This document shows positions 1-7,004 of a DNA stretch of 7,724 nt, piece by piece (position 1 is the stretch's first letter; each line of letters begins with the position of its first letter). The notes under the pieces were generated by a model, which saw only the letters and a program-made list of their open reading frames with translations, made no database searches and was not told the DNA's origin. The DNA comes from Methanobacteriota archaeon (lineage in GTDB: Archaea; Thermoplasmatota; Thermoplasmata; RBG-16-68-12; EA-27), in contig JACQPO010000021.1 of NCBI GenBank assembly GCA_016207545.1, positions 1 through 7,724 of the forward strand, read 5' to 3'. Position numbers and translations under genes: made by a program.

Positions 1-2334
1 CACGCACCGAAGGCCGTCGCCGTGCGCGGCGGTATGCCCCGGGAGATTCCCGCAACGGAACTTGTGCCGGGCGATCTCGTGCTCTTGGACGCGGGAGACG
101 CGGTCCCTGCGGACGGCCGCGTGATCGACGCCCACGGGTTGGAGACGGAAGAGTCCCTCCTCACGGGCGAGTCGCTCCCCGTGCCGAAAACCACGGAGCC
201 TGCGTTGCACGGAGACGCGCCGATCGCGGAGCGACATGGGTGCGTGTACATGGGCACCCTGGTCGTCGGCGGCCACGGTCGGTTCGTCGTGACCGCCACG
301 GGCGCGGACACGGAGATGGGCAAGATCGCCACGACGCTCCAGTCCGTGCACACGGACATCTCCCCGCTCATGCGCGAGGTGCGCGCGTTCAGCAAGCTGA
401 TCGCCGCGGCCGCAGTGGTGGCGGTCGCCGTGATCATCGCCCTCGGACTCCTGCGCGGCCTGCCCCTGACCGACGTCGTGCTGTTTGCCCTCGGCGAGGC
501 CGTTTCGATCATCCCGGAAGGTCTCCCGGCCGCGGTCTCCATCGTGCTCGCCGTCGGCGTGCAACGGATGGCGAAGCGCCACGCGGTCGTGCGCAAGCTG
601 TCCGCGGTCGAGACCCTCGGCGCGGCGAACGTGATCTGCACGGACAAGACGGGTACGCTGACGGAGAACCGGATGCGGGTCGCGCGCGCGTACCTGCCGG
701 GCCACCGCGCGGACATCGACTTCCTGTCCCACGAGGCGGACGGGGGCGTCGCGGAGGCCCCGTTGAGGATGCTCGGCCGAATTTCCTCCCTGTGCAACGA
801 CCTCCGGGAGGAGTTCGGGGACGACGGGCTCGAGGTGAAGGGGGATCCCACGGAGGTCGCGCTGTTCCTGTTCGCTTCCCAAGTCGGTACGCCGATCGCG
901 GGAGCGCGGCGGCTCGCGGAAATCCCGTTCTCCCACGAGCGGAAGTACATGGCCGTCGCGTACGACGGCGTCGCGGACCTTCCGCAGGTGTACGTGAAGG
1001 GGGCGCCCGAGGTCATCCTCTCCCGATGCTCGCGGAGCCTCGAGGGGACGTGGGCCGTGGAGCTCGACGAGGGCCGCCGGACGTTCTGCGAGGAGCGCGC
1101 GTCGGAGATGTCCGGCGAAGGCCTTCGCGTCCTCGCGTTCGCCTACCGCGACGTGGATCGAGATCCCAAGGCCCTCGACGACGGCGACGTGCACGACCTC
1201 GTGTTCGTCGGGTTCGTCGGCCTCATGGACCCGCCCCGACCCGGCGTCGCGGAGTCCGTGCGCCGCTGCCATGCGGCCGGCATCCGCGTGATCATGCTGA
1301 CGGGCGACCACCGCCTGACTGCGGAAGCGATCGCCCGTCGGTTGTCGATCACGGACGAGCGCCGTCCCCAAGTGCTCGCGGGCGCCCAGGTGGAGGGGCT
1401 CGACGACGACGCGTTCCTTCGGGAGCTCGACCGGACGAACGTGTTCGCCCGCGTGTCCCCCCACACGAAACTGCGTGTCGTGGAGGCGCTCAAGGGACAG
1501 GGGAACGTCGTCGCGGTCACGGGGGACGGCGTGAACGATTCCCCCGCGTTGAAGCGCGCGGACGTGGGGGTCGCAATGGGCGTCTCCGGCACGGACGTCG
1601 CCCGCGACGCCTCGGAGATCGTGCTGACGGACGACAACTTCACGAGCATCGTGGCGGCAGTCGAGGAGGGCCGCGTCGCGTTCCAGAACATCAAGCGGGT
1701 CGTGGCCTTCCTGTTCACGACGAACCTGAGCGAGGCCGCGGTGCTCATCGCCTCCATCGCCCTCGGCTTCCCGCTCCCCCTGCTCGCCGTGCATATCGTC
1801 TGGCTGAACATGGTTACGGCCACACCCGCCGTCATGTCCCTGAGCCTGGAGCCCCGCCACCCGTGGGTCCTGAACAAGAACCCCCGCCCGCTGAACGCGG
1901 GCCTCATCTCCCACGAGGTGCGCCTCCTCATGGTCGTGCTGCTCGGCGTGATGCTCGTGGGCACCCTCGGCCTGTTCGCGGTCAAGCTGGAGTCCGACGG
2001 CCTCGCGGGCGCGCGCACCCTCGCGTTCACCGCGCTCGTGTTCTTCGAGCTCGCGAACGCGTTCAACTGCCGGAGCCTGGGCGAGCCGTTGTCGCGGGTC
2101 GGCGTGTTCACGAACAAGTACCTCATGGGCGGCCTCGCCGTCGCGATCGTCCTCCAGTTGTTCGCGGTCTACCACCCCGCGATGCAGGGGCTGTTCGGGA
2201 CGGTGCCGCTTGGCCCTATGGATTGGCTCGCGCTCGTCCTCGTCGCGCCGTGGATCATCGTCGCCGCGGAGGTCCAGAAGCGCCTGCTGGCACTGTTCCG
2301 AAAGGAAGTCCCGCGCGAGTCCGCACTCGCCTAG
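1..2334 (+). CDS. P-type cation-transporting ATPase (P2/Ca2+-ATPase-like), 5' end outside window
   Basis: Membrane pump that uses ATP through an aspartyl-phosphate intermediate to move a cation. The frame is open from base 1, and the first codons (HAPKAVAVRGG) already match the start of the A domain, so TM1-TM2 and the real start lie to the left. Numbering from the GTG at base 22, I see TGES of the A domain (48-51), the TM4 PEGLP motif (165-169), the phosphorylation motif DKTGTLT (208-214), an N-domain FSHERK (303-308) and KGAPE (326-330), P-domain DPPRP (403-407), MLTGDH (425-430) and GDGVNDSP (501-508), then about six C-terminal helices (roughly 558-750). Aligned by eye to SERCA, the cation ligands E309, N768, E771, N796 and T799 are kept (E166, N568, E571, N596, T599), but D800 is A600. 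The VTAT-type TM6 resembles the CtpF-like subgroup, so Ca2+ is only one candidate substrate. The stop is TAG. Confidence 0.95.
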   Translation, partial: HAPKAVAVRGGMPREIPATELVPGDLVLLDAGDAVPADGRVIDAHGLETEESLLTGESLPVPKTTEPALHGDAPIAERHGCVYMGTLVVGGHGRFVVTATGADTEMGKIATTLQSVHTDISPLMREVRAFSKLIAAAAVVAVAVIIALGLLRGLPLTDVVLFALGEAVSIIPEGLPAAVSIVLAVGVQRMAKRHAVVRKLSAVETLGAANVICTDKTGTLTENRMRVARAYLPGHRADIDFLSHEADGGVAEAPLRMLGRISSLCNDLREEFGDDGLEVKGDPTEVALFLFASQVGTPIAGARRLAEIPFSHERKYMAVAYDGVADLPQVYVKGAPEVILSRCSRSLEGTWAVELDEGRRTFCEERASEMSGEGLRVLAFAYRDVDRDPKALDDGDVHDLVFVGFVGLMDPPRPGVAESVRRCHAAGIRVIMLTGDHRLTAEAIARRLSITDERRPQVLAGAQVEGLDDDAFLRELDRTNVFARVSPHTKLRVVEALKGQGNVVAVTGDGVNDSPALKRADVGVAMGVSGTDVARDASEIVLTDDNFTSIVAAVEEGRVAFQNIKRVVAFLFTTNLSEAAVLIASIALGFPLPLLAVHIVWLNMVTATPAVMSLSLEPRHPWVLNKNPRPLNAGLISHEVRLLMVVLLGVMLVGTLGLFAVKLESDGLAGARTLAFTALVFFELANAFNCRSLGEPLSRVGVFTNKYLMGGLAVAIVLQLFAVYHPAMQGLFGTVPLGPMDWLALVLVAPWIIVAAEVQKRLLALFRKEVPRESALA
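2331..2334. other. Overlapping convergent stop codons within CTAG
   Basis: The plus-strand ATPase ends with TAG at 2332-2334. The minus-strand CBS protein ends with TAG read from 2333 to 2331. The palindrome CTAG therefore serves both stops, and the two genes overlap by two bases with no room for a dedicated intergenic terminator. I saw no T-rich tract or strong hairpin next to it. Confidence 0.95.
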
Positions 2335-2795
2335 CCCTCTCGGTGCTTCGGGAAGATGCCCCGGGCGGCCTTGAGCAAGTTCAGCGTGTTCAGCTCTCCG
2401 AGCAAACGGCCCTCCCCGTCCACGATCGGAAAGTCGTTCAGGTGGTCTTCCACGACCTTGCGGACGACCTCGACGACGTTCGTCTCCAAGGTCACGGTCG
2501 TGGGCCTGCGCATGAAGTCCACGACCCGGTCGGTCTCCATCTCCCGCACGAACCGGAAGAAGGAGACGAGGCCCGGCTTGCGCGCCCCCAGGCGGTAGCT
2601 CACGTGGCGCATGAGGGTCTCCAAGCTGATCGTCCCCTTCACGTGGCCCTCCCCGTCCACGACGTACGCCTTTCGCGTGACCTCGCGCGCCAAGATCGCG
2701 TCCACCGCATCCCGCAACGTCGCGTCCTCCGGGACCGTCGCCGCGTCCGAGCGCACGACCTCGTAGATGTCGCCGACCGTCTCTGTCAGTTGCAC
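2331..2795 (-). CDS. Two-CBS-domain protein
   Basis: A 154-residue soluble protein made of a CBS pair (Bateman module), a fold that commonly binds adenine nucleotides such as AMP, ATP or S-adenosylmethionine and senses energy state or ionic strength. CBS1 covers about residues 8-65 (VGDIYEVV, then AYVVDGEGHVKGTISLETL). CBS2 covers about 90-148 (VVDFMRRPTTV, then FPIVDGEGRLLGELNTLNLL). The linker between them (about 66-89) is basic and aromatic, with GARKPGLVSFFRF, longer than a minimal spacer. There is no membrane segment and no fused effector. The start is GTG: back to an upstream TGA the frame has no other ATG, GTG or TTG. The ribosome site is weak. It follows the MscS-type channel gene by 37 nt on the same strand, so it is probably co-transcribed and might modulate that channel or another ion protein; that link is inference. 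Confidence 0.9.
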   Translation of the reverse strand: MQLTETVGDIYEVVRSDAATVPEDATLRDAVDAILAREVTRKAYVVDGEGHVKGTISLETLMRHVSYRLGARKPGLVSFFRFVREMETDRVVDFMRRPTTVTLETNVVEVVRKVVEDHLNDFPIVDGEGRLLGELNTLNLLKAARGIFPKHREG

Positions 2796-2832
2796 ACCCC
2801 GGTCTTGGGGCGGGATGTCCCCCTCGAACGTA

Positions 2833-4434
2833 TCAACCCCCTCCTCGCCCGTCTCGTTTGGACGGATTTTCCGCTTCGTCCTCCATGCCTTTCACGATCC
2901 TTTCGATGTCGAGCGGGATCTTGGGCCCCTCCACCCCCTCCAGCCGAAGGTGGACCGTCCGCTGCGGGAAGGGGATCTCGATGCCCGCCTTCGTGAGTCG
3001 CGTGTAGATCTCCGTGTTCAGCACATCGGTCACGGTGAACCGGTTTGCCCGGTCGTCGATCCACACGAGGATGAAGAAGTTCAAGCTTGAATCGGCCATC
3101 GCGTCAAACCGGACGATCGGCGCGAGGGCCGGGTCGTCCCGGATGATGTGCGGGGTCGCGTCGATCGATTCCCGGAGGACCCGCTTCACGAGGGCGGGAT
3201 CGCTGCCGTAGGCGACGCCGATCGTGCTCATGAACCGCCCCTTGTCCTTCGGATTGCTGAAGTTCGCAATCTTCTCGTTCACGAGCTTGTTGTTGGGAAC
3301 CGTGACGAGGGTTGCGTCGGAAAATCGGAACAGGCGGGTCGTCCTCAACCCAATCCTGCGCACCTCAACCCAATCCCCGTCGCCAAGGATGATGATGTCG
3401 CCCTCCCGGAAGGGCCGGTCGGCGAGGAGGAACAGGCCGCTGAAGAAGTTCGAAATCGTGTCCTGCGCTGCGAACGCGAGAACCATGCTGATGACGACGC
3501 CGCCCGCGACGAACAGGGTGAGGTCGACGTTGAGGTACCCGAGGAGGAGGCCCAGGCCTGCGAGGCCGACGATCACGAGTCCGATCTTCTCCGCGAGGGG
3601 GATGATCACGTCGTCGATGTGGCTCGAGGTCCGCTTTGCGATCGACCGCCCCAGGTAGATGAGCACGTCCTTGAACAGCCGGTACGCGAGGTAGACGATG
3701 ATGATCGCGAGGGCGGCTTGGTAGATCGAGAGCAGCGTTTCCCGGATCCACGAATCGATGTGGCGGTCGAGGGCTCCGAGGGACTGGATGGTGCCGTACA
3801 GGAACAAGAGGATTATGAACGGGGTTCGGACGATGCGGATGATGATGTCGTCGATCTGCGTCTTCGTGCGCGCGGCCGCTCTCCGGGTCAGCGGGATAAC
3901 CACGAAGAGCGCGACGGCCGCCAGCACGCCCCACAAGACGACATCGAGGAGGAAGACGCCCCATTCATTGTCCAACGGCGGGGGCAGCGGATTCGCGAAG
4001 ATGCCGAGCACCTTCTTCTCCGCGAAGATGGAGGGGATTGTGACCGTCGCGTCGCGCGGGGCGATGAACACGACGGCTCCCCCTTGGAACACCGTGAAGA
4101 ACACGCGCAAGGCCATCGTCGTCTCCGCCTCGACCGTTGGCGGCGGCGTGACGGAGACGCGGACGGCCGCCGCCCGGTTCTGGGACAGGCCGTCGATGCG
4201 CGTCGGGTCGATGTCGACCGTCCACCCGGTCGTCTCGGTCGCGCTCACCTCGATGTCGTAGGAGATCGGGTCGACGTTCCGGACCGTCCAGTTGAACGTC
4301 ACCGTTTCACCCGGCGCGGTCGTCCGATCGTACGTGTCGACGTTGAGGACTTGGATGGGATCCTGGGCTCCGACCGAGGCGACGATTAGGAGCGCCGCCA
4401 CGAGGAGGATGGGGATAAGCCGCGCGACCCGCAT
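2833..4434 (-). CDS. MscS-family mechanosensitive channel with secreted N-terminal domain
   Basis: A 533-residue small-conductance mechanosensitive channel homologue, a membrane pore expected to release ions and solutes under tension. Residues 1-24 look like a signal peptide (MRVARLIPILLVAALLIVAS, then VGAQ). Residues about 25-135 form a beta-rich extracytoplasmic domain with APGETVTFNWTVRNV, resembling NEW3/CARDB-type sandwiches. Five helices follow near 157-181, 199-222, 233-258, 277-300 and 304-323. The last runs into the pore-lining part, FAAQDTISNFFSGLF, then ADRPFREGD (338-346), the beta domain IGLRTTRL and VTVPNN, and the C-terminal GIEIPFPQRTVHL. An N-outside topology with five helices puts the C-terminus in the cytoplasm, as the family requires. 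I chose the ATG at 4434 because it gives a clean signal peptide and has GGTGG 4 nt upstream; an ATG 9 codons earlier (4461) has no such site. The frame stays open far upstream, but that stretch is an out-of-frame reading of asnB. Confidence 0.92.
   Translation of the reverse strand: MRVARLIPILLVAALLIVASVGAQDPIQVLNVDTYDRTTAPGETVTFNWTVRNVDPISYDIEVSATETTGWTVDIDPTRIDGLSQNRAAAVRVSVTPPPTVEAETTMALRVFFTVFQGGAVVFIAPRDATVTIPSIFAEKKVLGIFANPLPPPLDNEWGVFLLDVVLWGVLAAVALFVVIPLTRRAAARTKTQIDDIIIRIVRTPFIILLFLYGTIQSLGALDRHIDSWIRETLLSIYQAALAIIIVYLAYRLFKDVLIYLGRSIAKRTSSHIDDVIIPLAEKIGLVIVGLAGLGLLLGYLNVDLTLFVAGGVVISMVLAFAAQDTISNFFSGLFLLADRPFREGDIIILGDGDWVEVRRIGLRTTRLFRFSDATLVTVPNNKLVNEKIANFSNPKDKGRFMSTIGVAYGSDPALVKRVLRESIDATPHIIRDDPALAPIVRFDAMADSSLNFFILVWIDDRANRFTVTDVLNTEIYTRLTKAGIEIPFPQRTVHLRLEGVEGPKIPLDIERIVKGMEDEAENPSKRDGRGGG
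3343..3376 (+). repeat. 14-bp direct repeat, 20-bp period, inside the channel gene
   Basis: The string cctcaacccaatcc occurs exactly at 3343-3356 and again at 3363-3376, separated by 6 bases. Because the period is 20, the two copies are read in different frames of the channel gene and encode different residues: DWVEV and RIGLR in the GDGDWVEVRRIGLRTT part of the beta domain. The protein there keeps the length and pattern usual for MscS relatives, so this does not look like a disruptive insertion. Confidence 0.9.
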
Positions 4435-4438
4435 CGGG

Positions 4439-4443
4439 CCACC
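4439..4443 (-). promoter_or_regulatory. Ribosome binding site of the MscS-type gene
   Basis: On the minus strand GGTGG lies 4 nt before the ATG at 4434, within GGGTGGCCCG. It supports this start over the in-frame ATG at 4461, which is preceded by GAGCGAAACGCAT and has no purine-rich site. Confidence 0.5.
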
Positions 4444-4487
4444 CAGACCGTCGCGCGCCATATGCGTTTCGCTCGACGCACGCACGG

Positions 4488-5969
4488 TCAGTACACCTCC
4501 GTCCGGCCGAGGCATTCCACGGCGACCTCCTTCGGGAACCGCTCCCGGAAGAGCCGGTAGCAGTACGCCTCCTCCTTCGTCCGGAGTTCGATCGGTCGCG
4601 CCTCCTCCCGAAGTCTCTCGAACTCCGCGTCCGAGAGCTGCCGCTCCGCCTCCCGCCGGATCACGTCGAAGCTGCCGGTCCCCTCCGCGAACTTCTGTTT
4701 CCCCCGCCACAGGAGCTCCTCGGGCAGGTAGCCGGGGAACGCGTGCCGGAGCAGCCACTTCTCGACCCGCTCCGGCCCGTGGATCTTCCACTCGATCGGG
4801 AGGCCGAGGGCGAACGCAACGTGCGCCCAATCTAGGTACGGCACGCGTCCCTCGAGGGCGTGGGCCATCGTCATCCGGTCCGTCCGCTGCAGGTTGAGGT
4901 TGTGCAGGGACTGGGTGATCCGCACGAGCTCCGGATGGAGCGCTTCCGGCGGTACGTCCTTCAGGTAGCGATAGCCCGCGTACAGCTCGTCCGCGCCCTC
5001 CCCCGTCAACACGACGGTCACGTGCCGCTTCGCGAGCTCGGACACGAAGTACGTGGGCACCGCGCTCCGCACGAGGGCGGCGTCGAACGACTCCAGGTGC
5101 CACAGGACACGAGGGAGGTGGTCGAGCACCTCGTCCTCCGTAAACGTCCGGATGTGATGGGTCGTGCCGATGTGCTCTGCGGCGCGCCGCGCGTTCTCGA
5201 GGTCCGGCGCGCCCTCCATCCCTGTGGAGAACGTGTGGAACGATTCGAGGTGGCGGGCCGCGATCGCCGTGACGAGGCTGCTGTCGAGCCCGCCGGAGCA
5301 GAACGCGCCCAGCGGGACCTCGGACATGAGGCGCTTTTCCACGGCGGCGTCGAGCAGCCGGCCCACCTCGTCGACCGCCGCATCGACGTCTGTGTCCGCA
5401 CGCAGCTCCGTCTTCCAATCCGCGAACCGGTGGAACCCCTTGTCCGTTCGGTACCAGTGCCCGTTTGGCAACTCCCGGATTCCATGGTCTGTGACCTCGA
5501 GGAGCGCTTTGACCTCCGAGGCGAAGTAGAACGTCCCGCCGCGAATCGCATAGTAGAGAGGCTTGATGCCGACCGGGTCCCGGGCGAGGAACAGGTTCGT
5601 GCCATCCCAGATCGCGAGCGCGAACATGCCGTCGAGCATGGAGGCGAAGGACGGGCCAAGGTCCTCGTATAGGTGGAGCGGCACTTCGGAATCGGAGTTC
5701 GTGCGGAACGGATGTTTCACGAGGTCGCGCGCCAGCGCGCGGTAGTTGTAAATCTCCCCGTTCGCCACGATGCAGGCGCGGTCCTCCTCGTCGAAGATCG
5801 GCTGGTGGCCACCCGCGACGTCGATGATGCTCAGCCGCGCCTGGCCGATGGCGACCCGGTCGTCCACGGCGACGCCGAGGTCGTCGGGACCGCGGTGCCG
5901 GAGGGCGCCGAGCATCCGTTCGAGCAACGCCTTGTCCGCGTCTCCGACCATCCCGGCGACCCCGCACAT
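4488..5969 (-). CDS. asnB: Asparagine synthetase (glutamine-hydrolysing)
   Basis: A 493-residue cytoplasmic enzyme that makes L-asparagine from aspartate, ATP and glutamine, releasing glutamate, AMP and PPi. The N-terminal glutaminase domain (about 1-190) begins MCGVAGMVGD; once Met is removed, Cys2 is the nucleophile. The glutamine-site pattern is present: ARLSIID with R45, NGEIYNY (70-76) and SDSE around D93. The synthetase domain (about 195-493) has the ATP-PPi loop SGGLDSS (225-231), LTGEGADELYAGY (321-333), a QRTDRMTMAHALEGRVPYLD segment (361-380) and KQKFAEG (424-430). It is shorter at the C-terminus than E. coli AsnB (554 residues). The ATG is fixed by the absolute need for Cys at position 2. 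It begins 5 nt after the upstream stop, with GGTGA overlapping that stop, so translational coupling is likely. Related amidotransferases can amidate other carboxylates, but the motifs fit AsnB well. Confidence 0.95.
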   Translation of the reverse strand: MCGVAGMVGDADKALLERMLGALRHRGPDDLGVAVDDRVAIGQARLSIIDVAGGHQPIFDEEDRACIVANGEIYNYRALARDLVKHPFRTNSDSEVPLHLYEDLGPSFASMLDGMFALAIWDGTNLFLARDPVGIKPLYYAIRGGTFYFASEVKALLEVTDHGIRELPNGHWYRTDKGFHRFADWKTELRADTDVDAAVDEVGRLLDAAVEKRLMSEVPLGAFCSGGLDSSLVTAIAARHLESFHTFSTGMEGAPDLENARRAAEHIGTTHHIRTFTEDEVLDHLPRVLWHLESFDAALVRSAVPTYFVSELAKRHVTVVLTGEGADELYAGYRYLKDVPPEALHPELVRITQSLHNLNLQRTDRMTMAHALEGRVPYLDWAHVAFALGLPIEWKIHGPERVEKWLLRHAFPGYLPEELLWRGKQKFAEGTGSFDVIRREAERQLSDAEFERLREEARPIELRTKEEAYCYRLFRERFPKEVAVECLGRTEVY

Positions 5970-5974
5970 CTCCG

Positions 5975-5979
5975 TCACC
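5975..5979 (-). promoter_or_regulatory. Ribosome binding site of asnB, overlapping the upstream stop
   Basis: On the minus strand GGTGA lies 5 nt before the asnB ATG and contains the TGA stop of the preceding D-glutamate-cyclase-like gene. Ribosomes finishing that gene would be placed directly over the asnB initiation site. Confidence 0.6.
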
Positions 5980-7003
5980 ACACGTTGCGCCCGGCGCTTC
6001 GGACGAGGGCGTTGAGCAGGGACACGACGGCGACGTGCACGTCCTCGCGGAGTCCGTCCACGCTCGGCTCCACGTGGCCCGTGATCCCGTCCATGAGCCC
6101 CGCGTCCGCGGCCGCCTCGAGGGTCAGCCGCTCGAGCGCGGCGTCGTGCATCGCCTCCGGGAGGTCCACGAGGAACGCGGTGCACGCCTCGACGCCGTAC
6201 GCACCCCAGTTCGAGACCGACGCGACGACGAGCGCGTCGACCTCCCCCTCCGGGGCAATCCCGCCCTGGCACGGGCATGCGCACGCGTCCCCGAACGGGA
6301 TCGAGCGACGGACGTCGTCGCGGATGTTTCCCATGCCCACCTCGTTCCCGCCGTCCCCGATGCCGATCGTGAGCACGTCGTTCGCCCGCGCGGCCTCGAC
6401 GAGCGGGTCGACCTTTGCGATGGGGTCCGTGACGTCGTGGCCTTTGCGCGTGTGGATCCGTCCGAGTCGGTTCATGCTGCCTTTCTCGATCGCGACGACG
6501 GCCGCGGGGTGAAGGTCCGCGAGCACCTCCCGGCTTCGCTCCCGGGCCTCGTCCACGCCGGAGGGCCACGGGAGGACGGAGGCGGCGTGGATCGCGTGGT
6601 CGGACTTCGCGGCCTTTCGGGCCTCCGCGACGGGCAGGGGGACGAGGCCCGCCCCGCGGAGCACGCGTTCCATCGCGGGAACGAGGTCCGGTTCGACCGC
6701 CACGACGGGCACCGCGCCGAACGCGAGGTTGAGGCACCGGGCGAGGGCCGCGGCGCCCGGAGGTCCGTCCGTCTCGAAGATTCGGTCGGAGACCCACGGG
6801 CGGTCCGGCCATCCCGTCGCGAGCACAGCCACGTCCCTCCGCGCGATCCGCGAGCGCAGGAGGTCCGCGGCGGCCAAGGCGAGGGGGCGTTCCGCACGCC
6901 GCCGGGCGGGCGGGTACAGCAGGTGGACGACGCCCCGAAAGGCGAGGTCCGCGGTGATGAGTCGGTCCACGCTCTCCCCGAGCGCGTCTGCGCGCTCCGA
7001 CAT
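5975..7003 (-). CDS. DUF4392 / D-glutamate cyclase-like protein
   Basis: A 342-residue soluble protein that I match to the DUF4392 (D-glutamate cyclase C-terminal) family. The mammalian member DGLUCY turns D-glutamate into 5-oxo-D-proline; activity here is inferred. Family hallmarks in order: TGWPDRPWVSDRIFETDGPP (63-82), the AIEKGSMNRLG segment (171-181), a glycine-rich GIGDGGNEVGMGN (214-226) and ASVSNWGAYGVEA (261-273). There is no N-terminal companion domain as in the mammalian protein, so it is a stand-alone version. An unusual CACPCQGG (241-248) places three cysteines at alternate positions just before the conserved VSNWG region and could bind a metal or form a disulfide. The start is ATG, 1 nt after the TGA of the upstream mutase-like gene (TGAGATG), so the two are likely translationally coupled. 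It is followed 5 nt later by asnB, which produces glutamate from glutamine. Confidence 0.85.
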   Translation of the reverse strand: MSERADALGESVDRLITADLAFRGVVHLLYPPARRRAERPLALAAADLLRSRIARRDVAVLATGWPDRPWVSDRIFETDGPPGAAALARCLNLAFGAVPVVAVEPDLVPAMERVLRGAGLVPLPVAEARKAAKSDHAIHAASVLPWPSGVDEARERSREVLADLHPAAVVAIEKGSMNRLGRIHTRKGHDVTDPIAKVDPLVEAARANDVLTIGIGDGGNEVGMGNIRDDVRRSIPFGDACACPCQGGIAPEGEVDALVVASVSNWGAYGVEACTAFLVDLPEAMHDAALERLTLEAAADAGLMDGITGHVEPSVDGLREDVHVAVVSLLNALVRSAGRNVW

Positions 7004-7004
7004 C

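Noticed and set aside
240..2996. A 918-codon plus-strand open frame overlapping the ATPase
   Set aside because: It runs in another frame over the ATPase and on over the CBS gene. Its product is a low-complexity Arg/Gly/Pro-rich string typical of out-of-frame reading of GC-rich DNA, with no motif.
3148..4389. A 413-codon plus-strand frame opposite the channel gene
   Set aside because: It is highly charged Asp/Arg/Glu-rich antisense sequence without recognisable domains, and the minus strand holds a clear channel protein.
4435..5967. Upstream extension of the channel frame to give a 1044-residue protein
   Set aside because: The stretch upstream of 4461 is an out-of-frame reading of asnB with Arg/Pro/Gly-rich composition. 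The signal peptide and ribosome site fix the start at 4434.
5970..6812. Upstream extension of the asparagine synthetase frame to 774 residues
   Set aside because: Class II amidotransferases need Cys directly after the initiator Met, and MCGVAG at 5969 supplies it. The upstream part is a shadow of the DUF4392 gene.
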